A stretch of 64,000 nucleotides of DNA from Paraburkholderia xenovorans LB400 (GCF_000013645.1 NC_007951.1:2790001-2854000); one strand, 5' to 3'; positions 38,538 to 49,652 are shown, counted from the first letter of the stretch. Numbers and translations: made by a program. The notes: generated by a model from the sequence alone, not told the origin.

Positions 38538-39239
38538 TCACAGCTGATTCAAACAGGACGGGAAAGCGTGCAGCGCCAGTCGCCGCGACTCATGCGACGA
38601 CCAGCTGGTCGACCACCCACCGCACGCCCTTGGTGCCCCAGGCGACGCCGCAGGCCACACGCTTTCGAGGAGCGAATCGGCCACGCCGGTCAGGCGGACC
38701 ACGCCGTCATGCACGTCGACCGAAATACCGCCTGACTCGCGCCGCGAGCGCCGTTGCAACGCTTCGGCGATATGTTTGCTGACGTCGGCTGCGACCGGAT
38801 CGATTCGCACCTCGATCTGATTGGCCACGCCTACGACGCCTCGCATCCGACTCACCAGTACTTCGGCCATCTGGCGCTGGAAGCCGTAATCCACCTCGCC
38901 GGTGAGCGTGACGCAACCGTGTTCCACCACCACGCGTATGGCGTCTTCGGGAAGCCCTTCCTGCCATTGCAGCGCCGAGACGATCGCCGCGGCCAGATCT
39001 TCGTCGGTGTGCCTCAATGGAGACGGTGCACGGACCACCAGGTCGAGCACGACCGCACGACTGCCGGCCACCCGCTGCACCGCTTTCTGCAAAGCGAGTT
39101 TCTGCGCGCAACTGTTCACGGAGCCTTCCAGGGTCACGATGCGGTTGAGCACCGTAGCGGTGACGTTTCTGGCATCGAGCGCAGGATCCCAAAGCAATTC
39201 CTGATCCACGTCATGCTTGAGTTCCAGATCTGATTTCAT
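38538..39239 (-). CDS. Three-BON-domain stress protein with a frameshifted third domain
   Basis: A 233-residue OsmY-like protein with no signal peptide. BON domains lie at about residues 3-70, 78-148 and 155-233. The first two are complete (VTLEGSVNSCAQK, VTLTGEVDYGFQRQ). In the third, after GVADSLLES, the frame changes: the sequence reads a Pro/Ser-rich tail to 38538, while the neighbouring frame from about 38660 encodes the expected VACGVAWGTKGVRWVVDQLVVA and stops at 38590. So one base appears lost near 38655-38665. Its ribosome site is AGGAGATACCG; FNR box 5 controls it. Confidence 0.85.
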   Translation of the reverse strand: MKSDLELKHDVDQELLWDPALDARNVTATVLNRIVTLEGSVNSCAQKLALQKAVQRVAGSRAVVLDLVVRAPSPLRHTDEDLAAAIVSALQWQEGLPEDAIRVVVEHGCVTLTGEVDYGFQRQMAEVLVSRMRGVVGVANQIEVRIDPVAADVSKHIAEALQRRSRRESGGISVDVHDGVVRLTGVADSLLESVWPAASPGAPRACGGWSTSWSSHESRRLALHAFPSCLNQL

Positions 39240-39348
39240 CGGTATCTCCTGCCGCTGTATGTCCTTCGTCGTGCGCGATGCGCGCCGTGAACGCGAAAGA
39301 ATCCGGGAACGGATGCGTGAACCATAGTCCCGCGCCGGCAACATCCGG

Positions 39349-39362
39349 TTGACTCAGGTCAA
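39349..39362 (-). promoter_or_regulatory. FNR/ANR box 5, promoter of the BON-ftsH unit
   Basis: TTGACTCAGGTCAA. Reading the minus strand, TATGGT (39326-39321) follows after exactly 22 bases, a textbook class II layout. It may also reach the phosphoribosyltransferase gene to the right, but plus-strand spacing to a -10 (GCTAAT, 24 bases) is less good. The remaining gap 39363-39584 shows nothing else. Confidence 0.82.
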
Positions 39363-39584
39363 GCGCGCTCGGACCACCGCTGGTGCGCTAATCTGGGCGC
39401 TGAATCGAGAGGCAGCGGTCGATGAAGCATTTCGCTACGGCATGGCGGCAGCATCGGCGACTTTGCCTGGCGCCGGCACGGCGCCTGGTGAGCGTGGGCG
39501 AATCGAGCGGCTCTATCGCGAGATAGCGATCAGGCAGTCAAGCGACAGGGCCAGGTCTGCTGCGCATCCACAGGGAGGCGGGAA

Positions 39585-40313
39585 ATGGCGAAGATATCTT
39601 CGCAGGACAAGCGGCGCGTAGGTCGCAGCGGCGGTGCCATGAGCGCGGAGCGGATGGCGGCCGGGCCGCCGTTTCGCGACCGTGCCGAAGCAGGACGCAT
39701 GCTCGCCCTACAGTTGGGCGAATACGCGGGACGTCGCAATGTGATCGTGCTCGCGCTGCCGCGTGGTGGCGTGCCGGTCGGCTATGAGGTCGCGCGGGCG
39801 CTGGGCGTCGAACTCGACGTGCTGGTCGTGCGCAAGCTGGGCGTACCGCATTATCCGGAACTGGCGATGGGCGCGATCGCCACCGGCGGGGCGCTCTATC
39901 TCGACGAGCAGACCATCCGCATGGCGCGCGTCACCCAGCCGGAAGTCGCCGCCGTACTCAACGACGAACACCGCGAACTGGCACGGCGAGAAGCGTTATA
40001 TCGCGGCCCGCGGCCACCGCCGAACCTCGAAGGCCGGACAGTCGTCATCGTCGACGACGGCATCGCCACCGGCTCATCGGTACGTGTCGCCGTCGAGGCA
40101 TTGCGTACCGGCAAACCTGCGCGAATCGTGGTGGCCGTACCGGTCACGCCGGAAAGCACGGCAAAACGGCTCGAAGGCTTGGCCGACCAGTTTGTCTGCA
40201 CCCACCCTGCGCGTCATTTCGGCGGCGTCGGCCAGTTCTATCGGGACTTCGGGCAGACGAGCGACGCTGAAGTGCGCGCGCTCCTCGCCCGCTCCCACCA
40301 GGACACACTGTAA
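39585..40313 (+). CDS. Phosphoribosyltransferase-family protein
   Basis: A 242-residue protein with the type I PRTase fold. The PRPP-binding loop is VVIVDDGIATGSS, and the flexible-loop region ALPRGGVPVGYEVA precedes it. Such proteins (COG1926) are common in bacterial stress clusters; the acceptor base is unknown, so no specific reaction is assigned. The ATG at 39585 has GGAGGCGGG in front. The N-terminal 20 residues are basic and may not belong to the fold. Confidence 0.85.
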   Translation: MAKISSQDKRRVGRSGGAMSAERMAAGPPFRDRAEAGRMLALQLGEYAGRRNVIVLALPRGGVPVGYEVARALGVELDVLVVRKLGVPHYPELAMGAIATGGALYLDEQTIRMARVTQPEVAAVLNDEHRELARREALYRGPRPPPNLEGRTVVIVDDGIATGSSVRVAVEALRTGKPARIVVAVPVTPESTAKRLEGLADQFVCTHPARHFGGVGQFYRDFGQTSDAEVRALLARSHQDTL

Positions 40314-40327
40314 TGCGCCGCCCGGCC

Positions 40328-40471
40328 TCATTCCGGCAGAACCCAGCTATCGCCGTATTTGACGTAGGACCGCTTCACCGCGGCCCAGGCAATGCGATGG
40401 GCAATTTCCTCACAGCGCGCATCCTCGGAGTGCGCCGCAACCAGCCTGCCCCAACGTTCGCCAGTCCTCAC
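40328..40471 (-). CDS. ChaB-like 47-residue protein
   Basis: A short open frame missed by length cut-offs. It starts with GTG at 40469-40471, overlapping the TGA of the DHH gene (GTGA). The C-terminal half reads CEEIAHRIAWAAVKRSYVKY, then GDSWVLPE, which matches the conserved C-terminal helix and tail of the ChaB family (AHRVAWAAVKxxYxK...W). The usual ChaB N-terminal half is missing, so this is either a minimal member or a truncated one. Function is unknown; coupling suggests it works with the DHH protein. Confidence 0.68.
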   Translation of the reverse strand: MRTGERWGRLVAAHSEDARCEEIAHRIAWAAVKRSYVKYGDSWVLPE

Positions 40472-41478
40472 TGCGCGGAGGGTCGCACAGCCTGGGCGGA
40501 AGGACCCTGAGCCTGCGAGCCGTCAGCGAAAGCCTTTTCAAATGCGAGGGTGAATTCGCCCAGACGATCATGCGGAAGCCGCCCGATCCCCGCGGCAGCC
40601 TCGCGCCCGCCGCCGGCTGCGAACTGCCTGCACAGGTCGGCCGCGCCATAAGGATGGGCGAGCGGAGCACGCACGCTCACCGTGTATTCTCCGTGAGCGC
40701 TCTGGCTCAGCACGGCGTGAGCACGATCAGGAGAACCCGTCGCCAGAAAGTTGCCGAACGCGCCGCGCACCCGTCGTGCCCACGGTTCATCTGGCAGTAC
40801 ATAGATCTTTCCGTCCGCGAGAACACTGTCGGCCGACAAACTCAAGGCCCGTTCCATGTCCCGGCGCAGTGCGTTGCACAGCGCGCGCGCAATCGGCTCG
40901 TTTGCGAGGAAATCGAATGGGTTGGAGTAAGGGCGCACAGTGTTGTAAAGCCTGGCAGGCGGGATCAGAAGATCCGCCTCACTCTCCCCATAGGCGTTGT
41001 AATTGATCGCCTCTCCCAGTTCGCGCAACTGTCCGGCTTGCCCGGATTGAAGCGCGCATTTCGCGGCAAGTGTGCCGGCCGCGTGCAGGAGGTTGTCGCC
41101 ATAGGCGCCGACGATCGCCCAAAGCCGGTGTTGTCCTCCGATATGACGATCCACGAGCAGGCTCGTACAAACTTCAGGCGTCGTGTCGATATATGGCTTC
41201 AGATTGGGCGCTTCAGGAACAGCTCCCGAGAAGTGGTGATCGAAGTACTCCACTTCGGCGCCATGTCGAAGCAATGCAAGCAAGGCTACCCGATTGGAGT
41301 CCAGAGAGATGTCCAGCACAGTCACCGAGATGCCTGCCCCAGGCGGAACGCGGGCAAGCAGCGCCACGTCGCGCTTGACGCCGGTGATCAACACCGACCT
41401 CAATGGCTTCCATAAGCGCAACTGATGCAGTGCGCAGATTCCGTCGGCATCGCCATTGAACACATCGAAATGTTTCAT
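40468..41478 (-). CDS. DHH-family phosphoesterase
   Basis: A 336-residue protein. The N-terminal motif FNGDADGICALH and the central FDHHFSG are DHH-domain metal sites; the C-terminal GGGREAAAGIG matches the DHHA1 substrate-binding motif (normally GGGHxxAAG, here R in place of H). Relatives cleave short RNAs or cyclic dinucleotide products. It reads leftwards with the ChaB-like gene behind. An FNR box (41728) lies 250 bases upstream but points better to the lipocalin. Confidence 0.82.
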   Translation of the reverse strand: MKHFDVFNGDADGICALHQLRLWKPLRSVLITGVKRDVALLARVPPGAGISVTVLDISLDSNRVALLALLRHGAEVEYFDHHFSGAVPEAPNLKPYIDTTPEVCTSLLVDRHIGGQHRLWAIVGAYGDNLLHAAGTLAAKCALQSGQAGQLRELGEAINYNAYGESEADLLIPPARLYNTVRPYSNPFDFLANEPIARALCNALRRDMERALSLSADSVLADGKIYVLPDEPWARRVRGAFGNFLATGSPDRAHAVLSQSAHGEYTVSVRAPLAHPYGAADLCRQFAAGGGREAAAGIGRLPHDRLGEFTLAFEKAFADGSQAQGPSAQAVRPSAQ

Positions 41479-41727
41479 GCCCTGTCACCGTACCGGCTAG
41501 CGTCGCCAGAAAGCAGATCCGCGATGGTCAGAATACAGCCCCGATGTCAGCATTGTGGACCCGCAGGTTTCTATCCGCTGACAGCGCTCCGGTTCACTCT
41601 ATTCGCCGGCTTATCCGCCACTTTGACATGGCTCAATCCGGCGGGCCACCACGCACCATCGCAGACATGACGACGCACCATCGCATTCGATCCGCCGAAC
41701 ATCGGCCTGCGCGGCTTCGACGTACGG
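41479..41727. other. Divergent intergenic region, left part
   Basis: Together with FNR box 6 this forms a 365-base gap between the divergent DHH and lipocalin genes. No further element or gene is recognised. Confidence 0.35.
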
Positions 41728-41741
41728 TTGACTCACATCAA
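41728..41741 (+). promoter_or_regulatory. FNR/ANR box 6, upstream of the lipocalin gene
   Basis: TTGACTCACATCAA. TTGAAT follows 21 bases later on the plus strand and can serve as -10. Confidence 0.72.
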
Positions 41742-41843
41742 TTGCATCGCTGACAATCGCGGTTGAATACGCGGTTGAATAATCAGAATCATCACGTGTG
41801 TTGCGAACGTAGCCCAGCACGCCGGGCCAATCGGATAATCCTT

Positions 41844-42425
41844 ATGCACAAGTCAATTGCGTGCATCGCCTCGCTCGCCATCTTCCTCGCAGGATGCGCG
41901 CACGATCAGGCGGTCCCGCCGCAAGCACAAGCATCCCAGTCGGCATGTGTGGCAGGGCCGCCACTCGACCTCGAACGGTACATGGGACGCTGGTACGTCA
42001 TCGCGGACACGCCGTTCCTGAGCGAGTCCGATTATGTGGGCAGCTATGACGAGTGGACGTTGCGCAACGACGGAAGCATCGACGACAAATATCTCGGCCG
42101 TCGTCACGGTTTCGATCAGCCGGCCACCGGAAGCCAGTTCGTGGCGAAGGTGATGTCCGGAACCGGCAACACGAAATGGCGAGTGGGATTGATCTGGCCA
42201 TTCGAAGTGGTGGTCGTCACCGCCTATGTGGACCCCGACTATCGCTACACGATCCGCTGCATGGCCGACGGCAACATGCTGTGGGTACTCGCGCGCGAGC
42301 CGGTAATGGACGATGCCACTTACGCCGGCATGCTCGCCCGGCTTGCCACTATGGGCTTCAACACTGACCGGCTACGCCGGGTTCCGCAAACCGCCGGGCA
42401 AATCGGCCAACCCGGCTTTCAATGA
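41844..42425 (+). CDS. Lipocalin-family outer-membrane lipoprotein (Blc-like)
   Basis: A 193-residue lipoprotein. The signal peptide MHKSIACIASLAIFLAGC ends in a lipobox (LAGC). The lipocalin signature YMGRWYVIAD and the later WVLAREP region are clear. Blc proteins bind fatty acids or lysophospholipids at the envelope. The ATG at 41844 is chosen because it gives a perfect signal peptide; a longer reading to 41763 does not. The stop overlaps the next start (ATGA). Confidence 0.9.
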   Translation: MHKSIACIASLAIFLAGCAHDQAVPPQAQASQSACVAGPPLDLERYMGRWYVIADTPFLSESDYVGSYDEWTLRNDGSIDDKYLGRRHGFDQPATGSQFVAKVMSGTGNTKWRVGLIWPFEVVVVTAYVDPDYRYTIRCMADGNMLWVLAREPVMDDATYAGMLARLATMGFNTDRLRRVPQTAGQIGQPGFQ

Positions 42426-42709
42426 GCGTTGCGCGGCAACGGAACCAGCCGGGAACGCGCATGACAACCCTGCCTAGGCACGCGGCAACCGAAGCCGGCA
42501 CGGCACTTGATAATCGTGCTGACGCGATGTCTGCGCCGCATCAGGACGCACCCGGATTGTCCGAATACGCGTGCAGAGCGCCGCGAGCTCGCGCCGATAC
42601 GCCGTCCGAACGTTCGGCGCGCGTACGCCGCAAGATCGCAAGCCCGACGTATCTGGAGACGGACGAAGACCTCGCCTTCCTGCGGGACAATCGGCAACGG
42701 CGGCAATGA
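42422..42709 (+). CDS. Small uncharacterised basic protein coupled to the lipocalin
   Basis: A 95-residue frame beginning inside the lipocalin stop codon (ATGA). The first 65 residues look disordered; the last 30 (RRKIASPTYLETDEDLAFLRDN) look more like a folded or conserved segment. I do not recognise a family. The coupling and correct strand argue for it, the composition against, so it may be a real small protein or a chance frame. Confidence 0.42.
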   Translation: MSVARQRNQPGTRMTTLPRHAATEAGTALDNRADAMSAPHQDAPGLSEYACRAPRARADTPSERSARVRRKIASPTYLETDEDLAFLRDNRQRRQ

Positions 42710-42716
42710 ACCCCGC

Positions 42717-42736
42717 GACGGCGAGGCTACGCCGTC
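42717..42736. terminator. Short hairpin between convergent genes
   Basis: GACGGCG (42717-42723) and CGCCGTC (42730-42736) form a 7-bp stem with a 6-base loop, overlapping the stop of the BON gene. There is no T-run. Confidence 0.35.
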
Positions 42737-43385
42737 AACCCACCACCAGACGATCGACCACGGCCTTCACGCCGGGCGTCGAGCGCGCTGCCCCCGTCAC
42801 GATGGAACGCTCGATCACCGAGCTGAGTCGCCCCGACAGGGTTACCTTGCCGTCTTCGACGTCGACGCCCACGTGCTTCAGCTCGCGATCGGTATGGCGC
42901 TGAATGGCTTTGCGGATGCTGTACTCGATGTCGACCGGGGAAGCCGAGCCACGGATTTTGATTTCGTTTGTCACGCCCGTCACGCCGCGCATATGAACGA
43001 CGTTTTTCTCGGCGATGTGGCTGCGATAACCGTCCTCGACTTCGCCGCTCAATGTCACCCAGCCCTTCTCGACCTTGATTTTGATCGCATGGTCTTCGAG
43101 GCCCGCGATCCAGTCGAGGACGACGCGCACGTTCAAGGCGATGTCCTCGTCGGTACGCCGCTCCGACTCCTGCAGCTTCACGTCGATCGCGACGACCACC
43201 GCCACGACGCCGGCGATTCTCATCGCGCATTTTTCGGCGGCGACTTTCGTTGCGTAGTCCGGAACGTGTCCGCTGATCGTCACGATGCCATCGACCACTG
43301 CAACGCCAATTCCGTTTGCGTCGACGGCCGGACTGTGCCTCAGTTCGTCCTCGACTTCCTGCTTCAGTTGACTGTCCGACTTCAT
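42735..43385 (-). CDS. Three-BON-domain stress protein
   Basis: A 216-residue protein closely related in layout to the one at 38538-39239 (both begin MKSD, with matching BON repeats VTISGHVPDYATK, VTLSGEVEDGYRSH, VTLSGRLSSVIERS). All three domains are intact and it ends STPGVKAVVDRLVVG. It has no signal peptide, so a cytoplasmic or membrane-surface role is inferred. The ATG at 43383-43385 follows GGAGGAGAAATTCC. FNR box 7 lies upstream. Confidence 0.88.
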   Translation of the reverse strand: MKSDSQLKQEVEDELRHSPAVDANGIGVAVVDGIVTISGHVPDYATKVAAEKCAMRIAGVVAVVVAIDVKLQESERRTDEDIALNVRVVLDWIAGLEDHAIKIKVEKGWVTLSGEVEDGYRSHIAEKNVVHMRGVTGVTNEIKIRGSASPVDIEYSIRKAIQRHTDRELKHVGVDVEDGKVTLSGRLSSVIERSIVTGAARSTPGVKAVVDRLVVG

Positions 43386-43528
43386 GGAATTTCTCCTCCG
43401 GCTTGACCTTGCAACGCGACGGACCACGGCCGCAAACTGATTGAGCGCGGCGACCATTGCGGCGGACCAATCGTGTTCCGCCGCAAAAGCGCCACGTACC
43501 CAGACTATTGCTACCCGGCCTGATGCGA

Positions 43529-43542
43529 TTGATCGAGGTCAA
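43529..43542 (-). promoter_or_regulatory. FNR/ANR box 7, upstream of the second BON gene
   Basis: TTGATCGAGGTCAA. Reading the minus strand, TAGTCT follows after 21 bases. Confidence 0.7.
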
Positions 43543-43594
43543 AGGCCATGCGACGCTTCACGACGTCTCGCGCCGCAATGGATCACGGTTCGCT

Positions 43595-44071
43595 CTAACT
43601 GTGCATCGACGCGCGGCAATGCGGACAGTTCATCAGCGCGTCGCCGGCGGAGCGCTCCTGCAAGACGATGTGCAGATCCAGCCCGCCGCGACGCGGCACG
43701 TCTACCGTCTTCGCGAACGCCGTGCGCCCGGCATGCGCGACGATACGATAACGTCCGGCCGGAAGCATCACGAACAGGAACGGGCCTTCGGTACGGGTGT
43801 CGAGAATGGCATGGCCCGACGCGCTCGCGATCGTCACGTCCACATCGGAGAGGTAGTTGCCCGCGGGCGCGGTCAACGTCATGCGCAGGCTGTAGCGAGG
43901 TGCAAGCGCGCGAAATGCTTTCGCGTCGTCCTCGCCGATTCCGCCTGTCATGTACAACACGCCATCGCGGCTGACCGGCTCCGGCAGCGTTTGCGCGGCG
44001 AGCGCCGCGCTCATCGCGAGAAACACGGATGCGATACCGATACGCAGCAAGCGTGGATTGATGAATGGCAT
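43595..44071 (-). CDS. Exported protein with a carboxypeptidase-regulatory-like beta domain
   Basis: A 158-residue periplasmic protein. A signal peptide (about residues 1-26, ending SAALAAQ) precedes a beta-sandwich region with PFLFVMLPAGRYRIVAHAGR, typical of PEGA/CarboxypepD_reg-like folds. It ends with an unusual NCPHCRASMHS, a CxxC pair in the periplasm. Function is unknown. GGAGATC precedes the start. It lies 133 bases after the tandem USP gene on the same strand, so it may share its promoter. Confidence 0.78.
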   Translation of the reverse strand: MPFINPRLLRIGIASVFLAMSAALAAQTLPEPVSRDGVLYMTGGIGEDDAKAFRALAPRYSLRMTLTAPAGNYLSDVDVTIASASGHAILDTRTEGPFLFVMLPAGRYRIVAHAGRTAFAKTVDVPRRGGLDLHIVLQERSAGDALMNCPHCRASMHS

Positions 44072-44204
44072 AACGAAGAGATCTCCAGGTTCGTGAACGT
44101 CTGGAGGCGCTCCGTGCCGGCGTTTCGGCCGCTCCTCCCGTTCACATGGCGCAATACGCGCAAAGTGTGTTCAGCCGATGTTCGACCGGTGTCCGCCGGC
44201 CGTT

Positions 44205-45158
44205 TCATTCCTCGGGGCGAGGCCGCGCCAGCAGCAACGGCGTGCCGGCAAGACGCGCGGTGCGGGCGGCCACGCTGCCGAGAAACCAGCGCGCGATGCC
44301 GCGCCGCCCGTGAGTGCCCACGACAATCAGATCCGCCCGCCACTGTTGCGCGTCGCGGACGATTGCGTGCGCCACGTCGTCGCGTGACGGCGCCGTTTCG
44401 ACAGCCTCGGTTTCAGCGCGATTCGGGAATTCGGCAAAGACCGTCGCTGCCGCCTCCAGAATCACCTTTCCTTCTTCGACGAACGCCTGCTCGAGCACGC
44501 TGATCGGCACGATATCGGTCAGCCGGACGGCACGATCTATCACGTAGATCGCACGAAGACGGGACTTGGGTGTGGCGAGTTGCAGCCCGAAGTGCAACGC
44601 GTCGAGCGAAGCGGCGCTTCCGTCCAGGGCGAACAGGATCCGGCGCGGCGATGTGCGGATCTCCGCTTCGTAGCTGGCAGGCACCACGAGAATCGAACAG
44701 GGTGCCTCGGTCGTGACATATTCCGACACCGTTCCTTCGACCCAGCGCAACATGCCGTGATGCTGGCGCGCGCCCATGACGAGCAGATCCGCCTTCCATT
44801 CGGCCGCGGCATCGATCAATGCGTTTGCCGTGTAGCCACCTTCCCTTGAAATTGCCGTGATGCCCGACTCCACGTCGATACCGGCATCCGCGAATATTTT
44901 CCCGGCGTGCGCCACGGCTTCGTCCGCATCGTGGGCGAGTTCGGCGCGCGCAAGCTGCAGTTCGGCATCCGTCTTCGATCCGAGCGGCAGGAGCACACGA
45001 GGATTTTCCGCGACGCTCACAATGCGGATCCGGGCACCCGGTAGAGCCAGGTGGCACACGTAGGCCACCGCGCGCGCCGACTCCGGCGAAGTATCGACGG
45101 CCACGAGTATCCGTTGAATTGTGCGAGTGACGTTACCACCGACGGGTGTTGTGCTCAT
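44205..45158 (-). CDS. Tandem universal stress protein (two USP domains)
   Basis: A 317-residue protein with UspA domains at about residues 12-160 and 170-315. The second domain keeps the ATP-binding pattern GTHGRRGIARWFLGS (G-2x-G-9x-G-S); the first has a modified version, GARQHHGMLRWVEGT. ATP-binding USPs are induced by low oxygen in several bacteria. The ATG at 45156-45158 follows GGAGACCC. FNR box 8 is upstream. Confidence 0.9.
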   Translation of the reverse strand: MSTTPVGGNVTRTIQRILVAVDTSPESARAVAYVCHLALPGARIRIVSVAENPRVLLPLGSKTDAELQLARAELAHDADEAVAHAGKIFADAGIDVESGITAISREGGYTANALIDAAAEWKADLLVMGARQHHGMLRWVEGTVSEYVTTEAPCSILVVPASYEAEIRTSPRRILFALDGSAASLDALHFGLQLATPKSRLRAIYVIDRAVRLTDIVPISVLEQAFVEEGKVILEAAATVFAEFPNRAETEAVETAPSRDDVAHAIVRDAQQWRADLIVVGTHGRRGIARWFLGSVAARTARLAGTPLLLARPRPEE

Positions 45159-45236
45159 GATCGGGTCTCCATGAGGGCGTGGTGTTCGCCCTGCTGACAT
45201 CGAGATCTGATTCTCTGCGCACGGCTCTTTGGCTCG

Positions 45237-45250
45237 TTGATGCACGTCAA
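45237..45250 (-). promoter_or_regulatory. FNR/ANR box 8, upstream of the tandem USP gene
   Basis: TTGATGCACGTCAA. Reading the minus strand, GAGAAT follows after 21 bases. Confidence 0.72.
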
Positions 45251-45307
45251 GTCGCTGCCACCGCTGCCCGGGTGGTATTATCGCTGCCGCGCGAAGGAGC
45301 GGACGCC

Positions 45308-45336
45308 GTTGCGTCGCCGTTGCGTCGCCGTTGCGT
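45308..45336. repeat. 11-bp tandem repeat
   Basis: GTTGCGTCGCC is repeated twice in full and once in part, between FNR boxes 8 and 9. It is non-coding and may vary in copy number. Confidence 0.6.
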
Positions 45337-45362
45337 TATCGAGCCATCCTCGTCGCGTGCAT

Positions 45363-45376
45363 TTGACCCGGATCAA
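45363..45376 (+). promoter_or_regulatory. FNR/ANR box 9, upstream of the deacetylase pseudogene
   Basis: TTGACCCGGATCAA. TATGCT follows about 20 bases later on the plus strand. It faces the broken gene at 45479. Confidence 0.68.
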
Positions 45377-45478
45377 TCGTCCCTCCGGGCGGCCCCTATG
45401 CTGGCTGAGACAGAGGGATTGCGTCGTGCATCGCGACGAATCGCCTCCAGCGAACAATGCCACCAAAAAAGGACGTTC

Positions 45479-45770
45479 ATGCCCGGCGCACACGCGCAGA
45501 CGCCGTCCATCCGCGTGCCGATCCTGGTCTACCACCGCTTTGCCGCGACCGTGAACGATTCCATGACGGTCCGCGTCGCGACCTTCGAGGCACAATTAAG
45601 ATTCCTGAAGGAACGCGGCTATCAGGTGGTCCGCTGCGAAACGTCGTGAACTGCTGCGCGATCCTTCCGTGACGCTGCCGCCACGGCCGGTTGTCCTGAC
45701 TGTCGACTAAGGCCATCGGTCGGTCTTCGACGAACTGCGGCCGATCGTGGAGCGCGAGCGTCTTTGCAGG
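45479..45770 (+). pseudogene. Polysaccharide deacetylase (NodB-fold) remnant
   Basis: The intact start reads MPGAHAQTPSIRVPILVYHR, followed by FLKERGYQVV, the N-terminal pattern of NodB-type deacetylases. Then two single-base losses, near 45630 and 45647, shift the frame: the pieces PLRNVV and ELLRDPSVTLPPRPVVLTVD continue in other frames. A TAA at 45708-45710 falls right at the catalytic metal motif (VLTVD-stop-GHRSVFDELRP, where VDDG is expected). Similarity fades after about 45770, so the C-terminal half is gone. The deletion, stop and missing half make it non-functional. Confidence 0.8.
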
Positions 45771-45884
45771 CATGGGGGCACGGCGCCACTCGATCTCGTT
45801 GACGTGATTCGCACGTCACACAAACTGTCGGCTTCAGTCCCACGTGACTGCATGAGCATTGCAACGGGCGCTGCTGACCGGCCC

Positions 45885-46361
45885 TTACAGCCCTTCCGGT
45901 ATCTCGTCCTGATCGCGTGGGCACCTGACCAGCAGCACCGGAACGTGCGCGCCCCGCAGGAACGTTTCCGCGACGCTGCCCTGTAGCAGCCGCCCTATGC
46001 CATGCCGGCCTTGCGTGCCCATCACCACCAGACCCGCGCCCTGGCGCTGCACGCAACGGGCGAGACAGTGCGGGATATCGTCCGCCGCACTCTCCGTTTC
46101 CTCGATCTCGGTATCGCCGGGCACGCCACGCTCGGCCATCGCCCGGCGCGCCTCATCGAGGGCGAGCCGGCCGTCTTCACGCAGCACGTCACGAAGCTGG
46201 TCGGGATTGAAATAGCCCGCGTAACGGGACGCACACCACGGATGGACGACATACACCGCATGCAGCCGCGCTTGCGTGAGCTGCGCAAATTGCAGCGCTT
46301 CATACAGCGCCCATCGGGACGACTCGCTGCCATCCAGCGCCACGACGATCTTCTGATACAT
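45885..46361 (-). CDS. Universal stress protein, single domain
   Basis: A 158-residue UspA-type protein: it starts [15 protein letters not shown] and has the ATP-binding pattern [18 protein letters not shown]. It is probably a dimer in the cytoplasm. The ATG at 46359-46361 has GAGGAGCGG in front. A longer frame to 46541 is rejected since the family begins at this methionine. FNR box 10 lies 101 bases upstream. Confidence 0.9.
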   Translation of the reverse strand: MYQKIVVALDGSESSRWALYEALQFAQLTQARLHAVYVVHPWCASRYAGYFNPDQLRDVLREDGRLALDEARRAMAERGVPGDTEIEETESAADDIPHCLARCVQRQGAGLVVMGTQGRHGIGRLLQGSVAETFLRGAHVPVLLVRCPRDQDEIPEGL

Positions 46362-46461
46362 GATCCGCTCCTCGCAGACGTTGCGGACACCCCGCCCGAC
46401 GTCCTGATACTGCTCATCGCGGCAGATTAGCTGGATCATCGGCGCGAATGGCTCCACGCAC

Positions 46462-46475
46462 CTGACCTGCGTCAA
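46462..46475 (-). promoter_or_regulatory. FNR/ANR box 10, upstream of the single USP gene
   Basis: CTGACCTGCGTCAA (one mismatch). Reading the minus strand, GATGAT follows after 21 bases. Confidence 0.68.
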
Positions 46476-46603
46476 GCAATCGCACGACGAGCCGGGGAAG
46501 CGAGGTCTCGCGCGCAAACATCGGCCGCCCGCGCGCATCACGCTGCGCGGCGCCTCACGTCGCGAGCCGGCGACGAAACCCCGCGCTCACACCGGGCCAA
46601 CGC

Positions 46604-46617
46604 TTGATCGAGCTCAA
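46604..46617 (+). promoter_or_regulatory. FNR/ANR-like box 11, upstream of clpG
   Basis: TTGATCGAGCTCAA (one mismatch in the right half). CACAAT follows 21 bases later as a fair -10. The gap 46362-46730 holds this divergent pair of boxes and no supported gene. Confidence 0.62.
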
Positions 46618-46730
46618 CGACTCGTGCGGGCCTGCGCCCACAATGACCCGATCGACAGGCGGCGGGCAGCACGACAGTCACCTTCCCGCTGGCCTGCTTT
46701 TCCAACATCGGTACATTCGGGAGATACGAC

Positions 46731-49616
<2,886 letters not shown>

Positions 49617-49624
49617 AGCGGGGG

Positions 49625-49648
49625 GCGCCGGGCACGACCGCCCGGCGC
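49625..49648. terminator. GC-rich hairpin between convergent clpG and atpG
   Basis: A perfect 9-bp stem GCGCCGGGC/GCCCGGCGC with a 6-base loop, no T-run. It is probably a shared terminator. Confidence 0.6.
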
Positions 49649-49652
49649 TCCG

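Noticed and set aside
39363..39392. Rightward promoter from FNR box 5
   Set aside because: Best -10 is 24 bp away, outside the 21-22 bp seen at the other boxes; leftward use is far better.
39349..39621. A 90-codon frame beginning in FNR box 5
   Set aside because: Overlaps the phosphoribosyltransferase start and has no family pattern.
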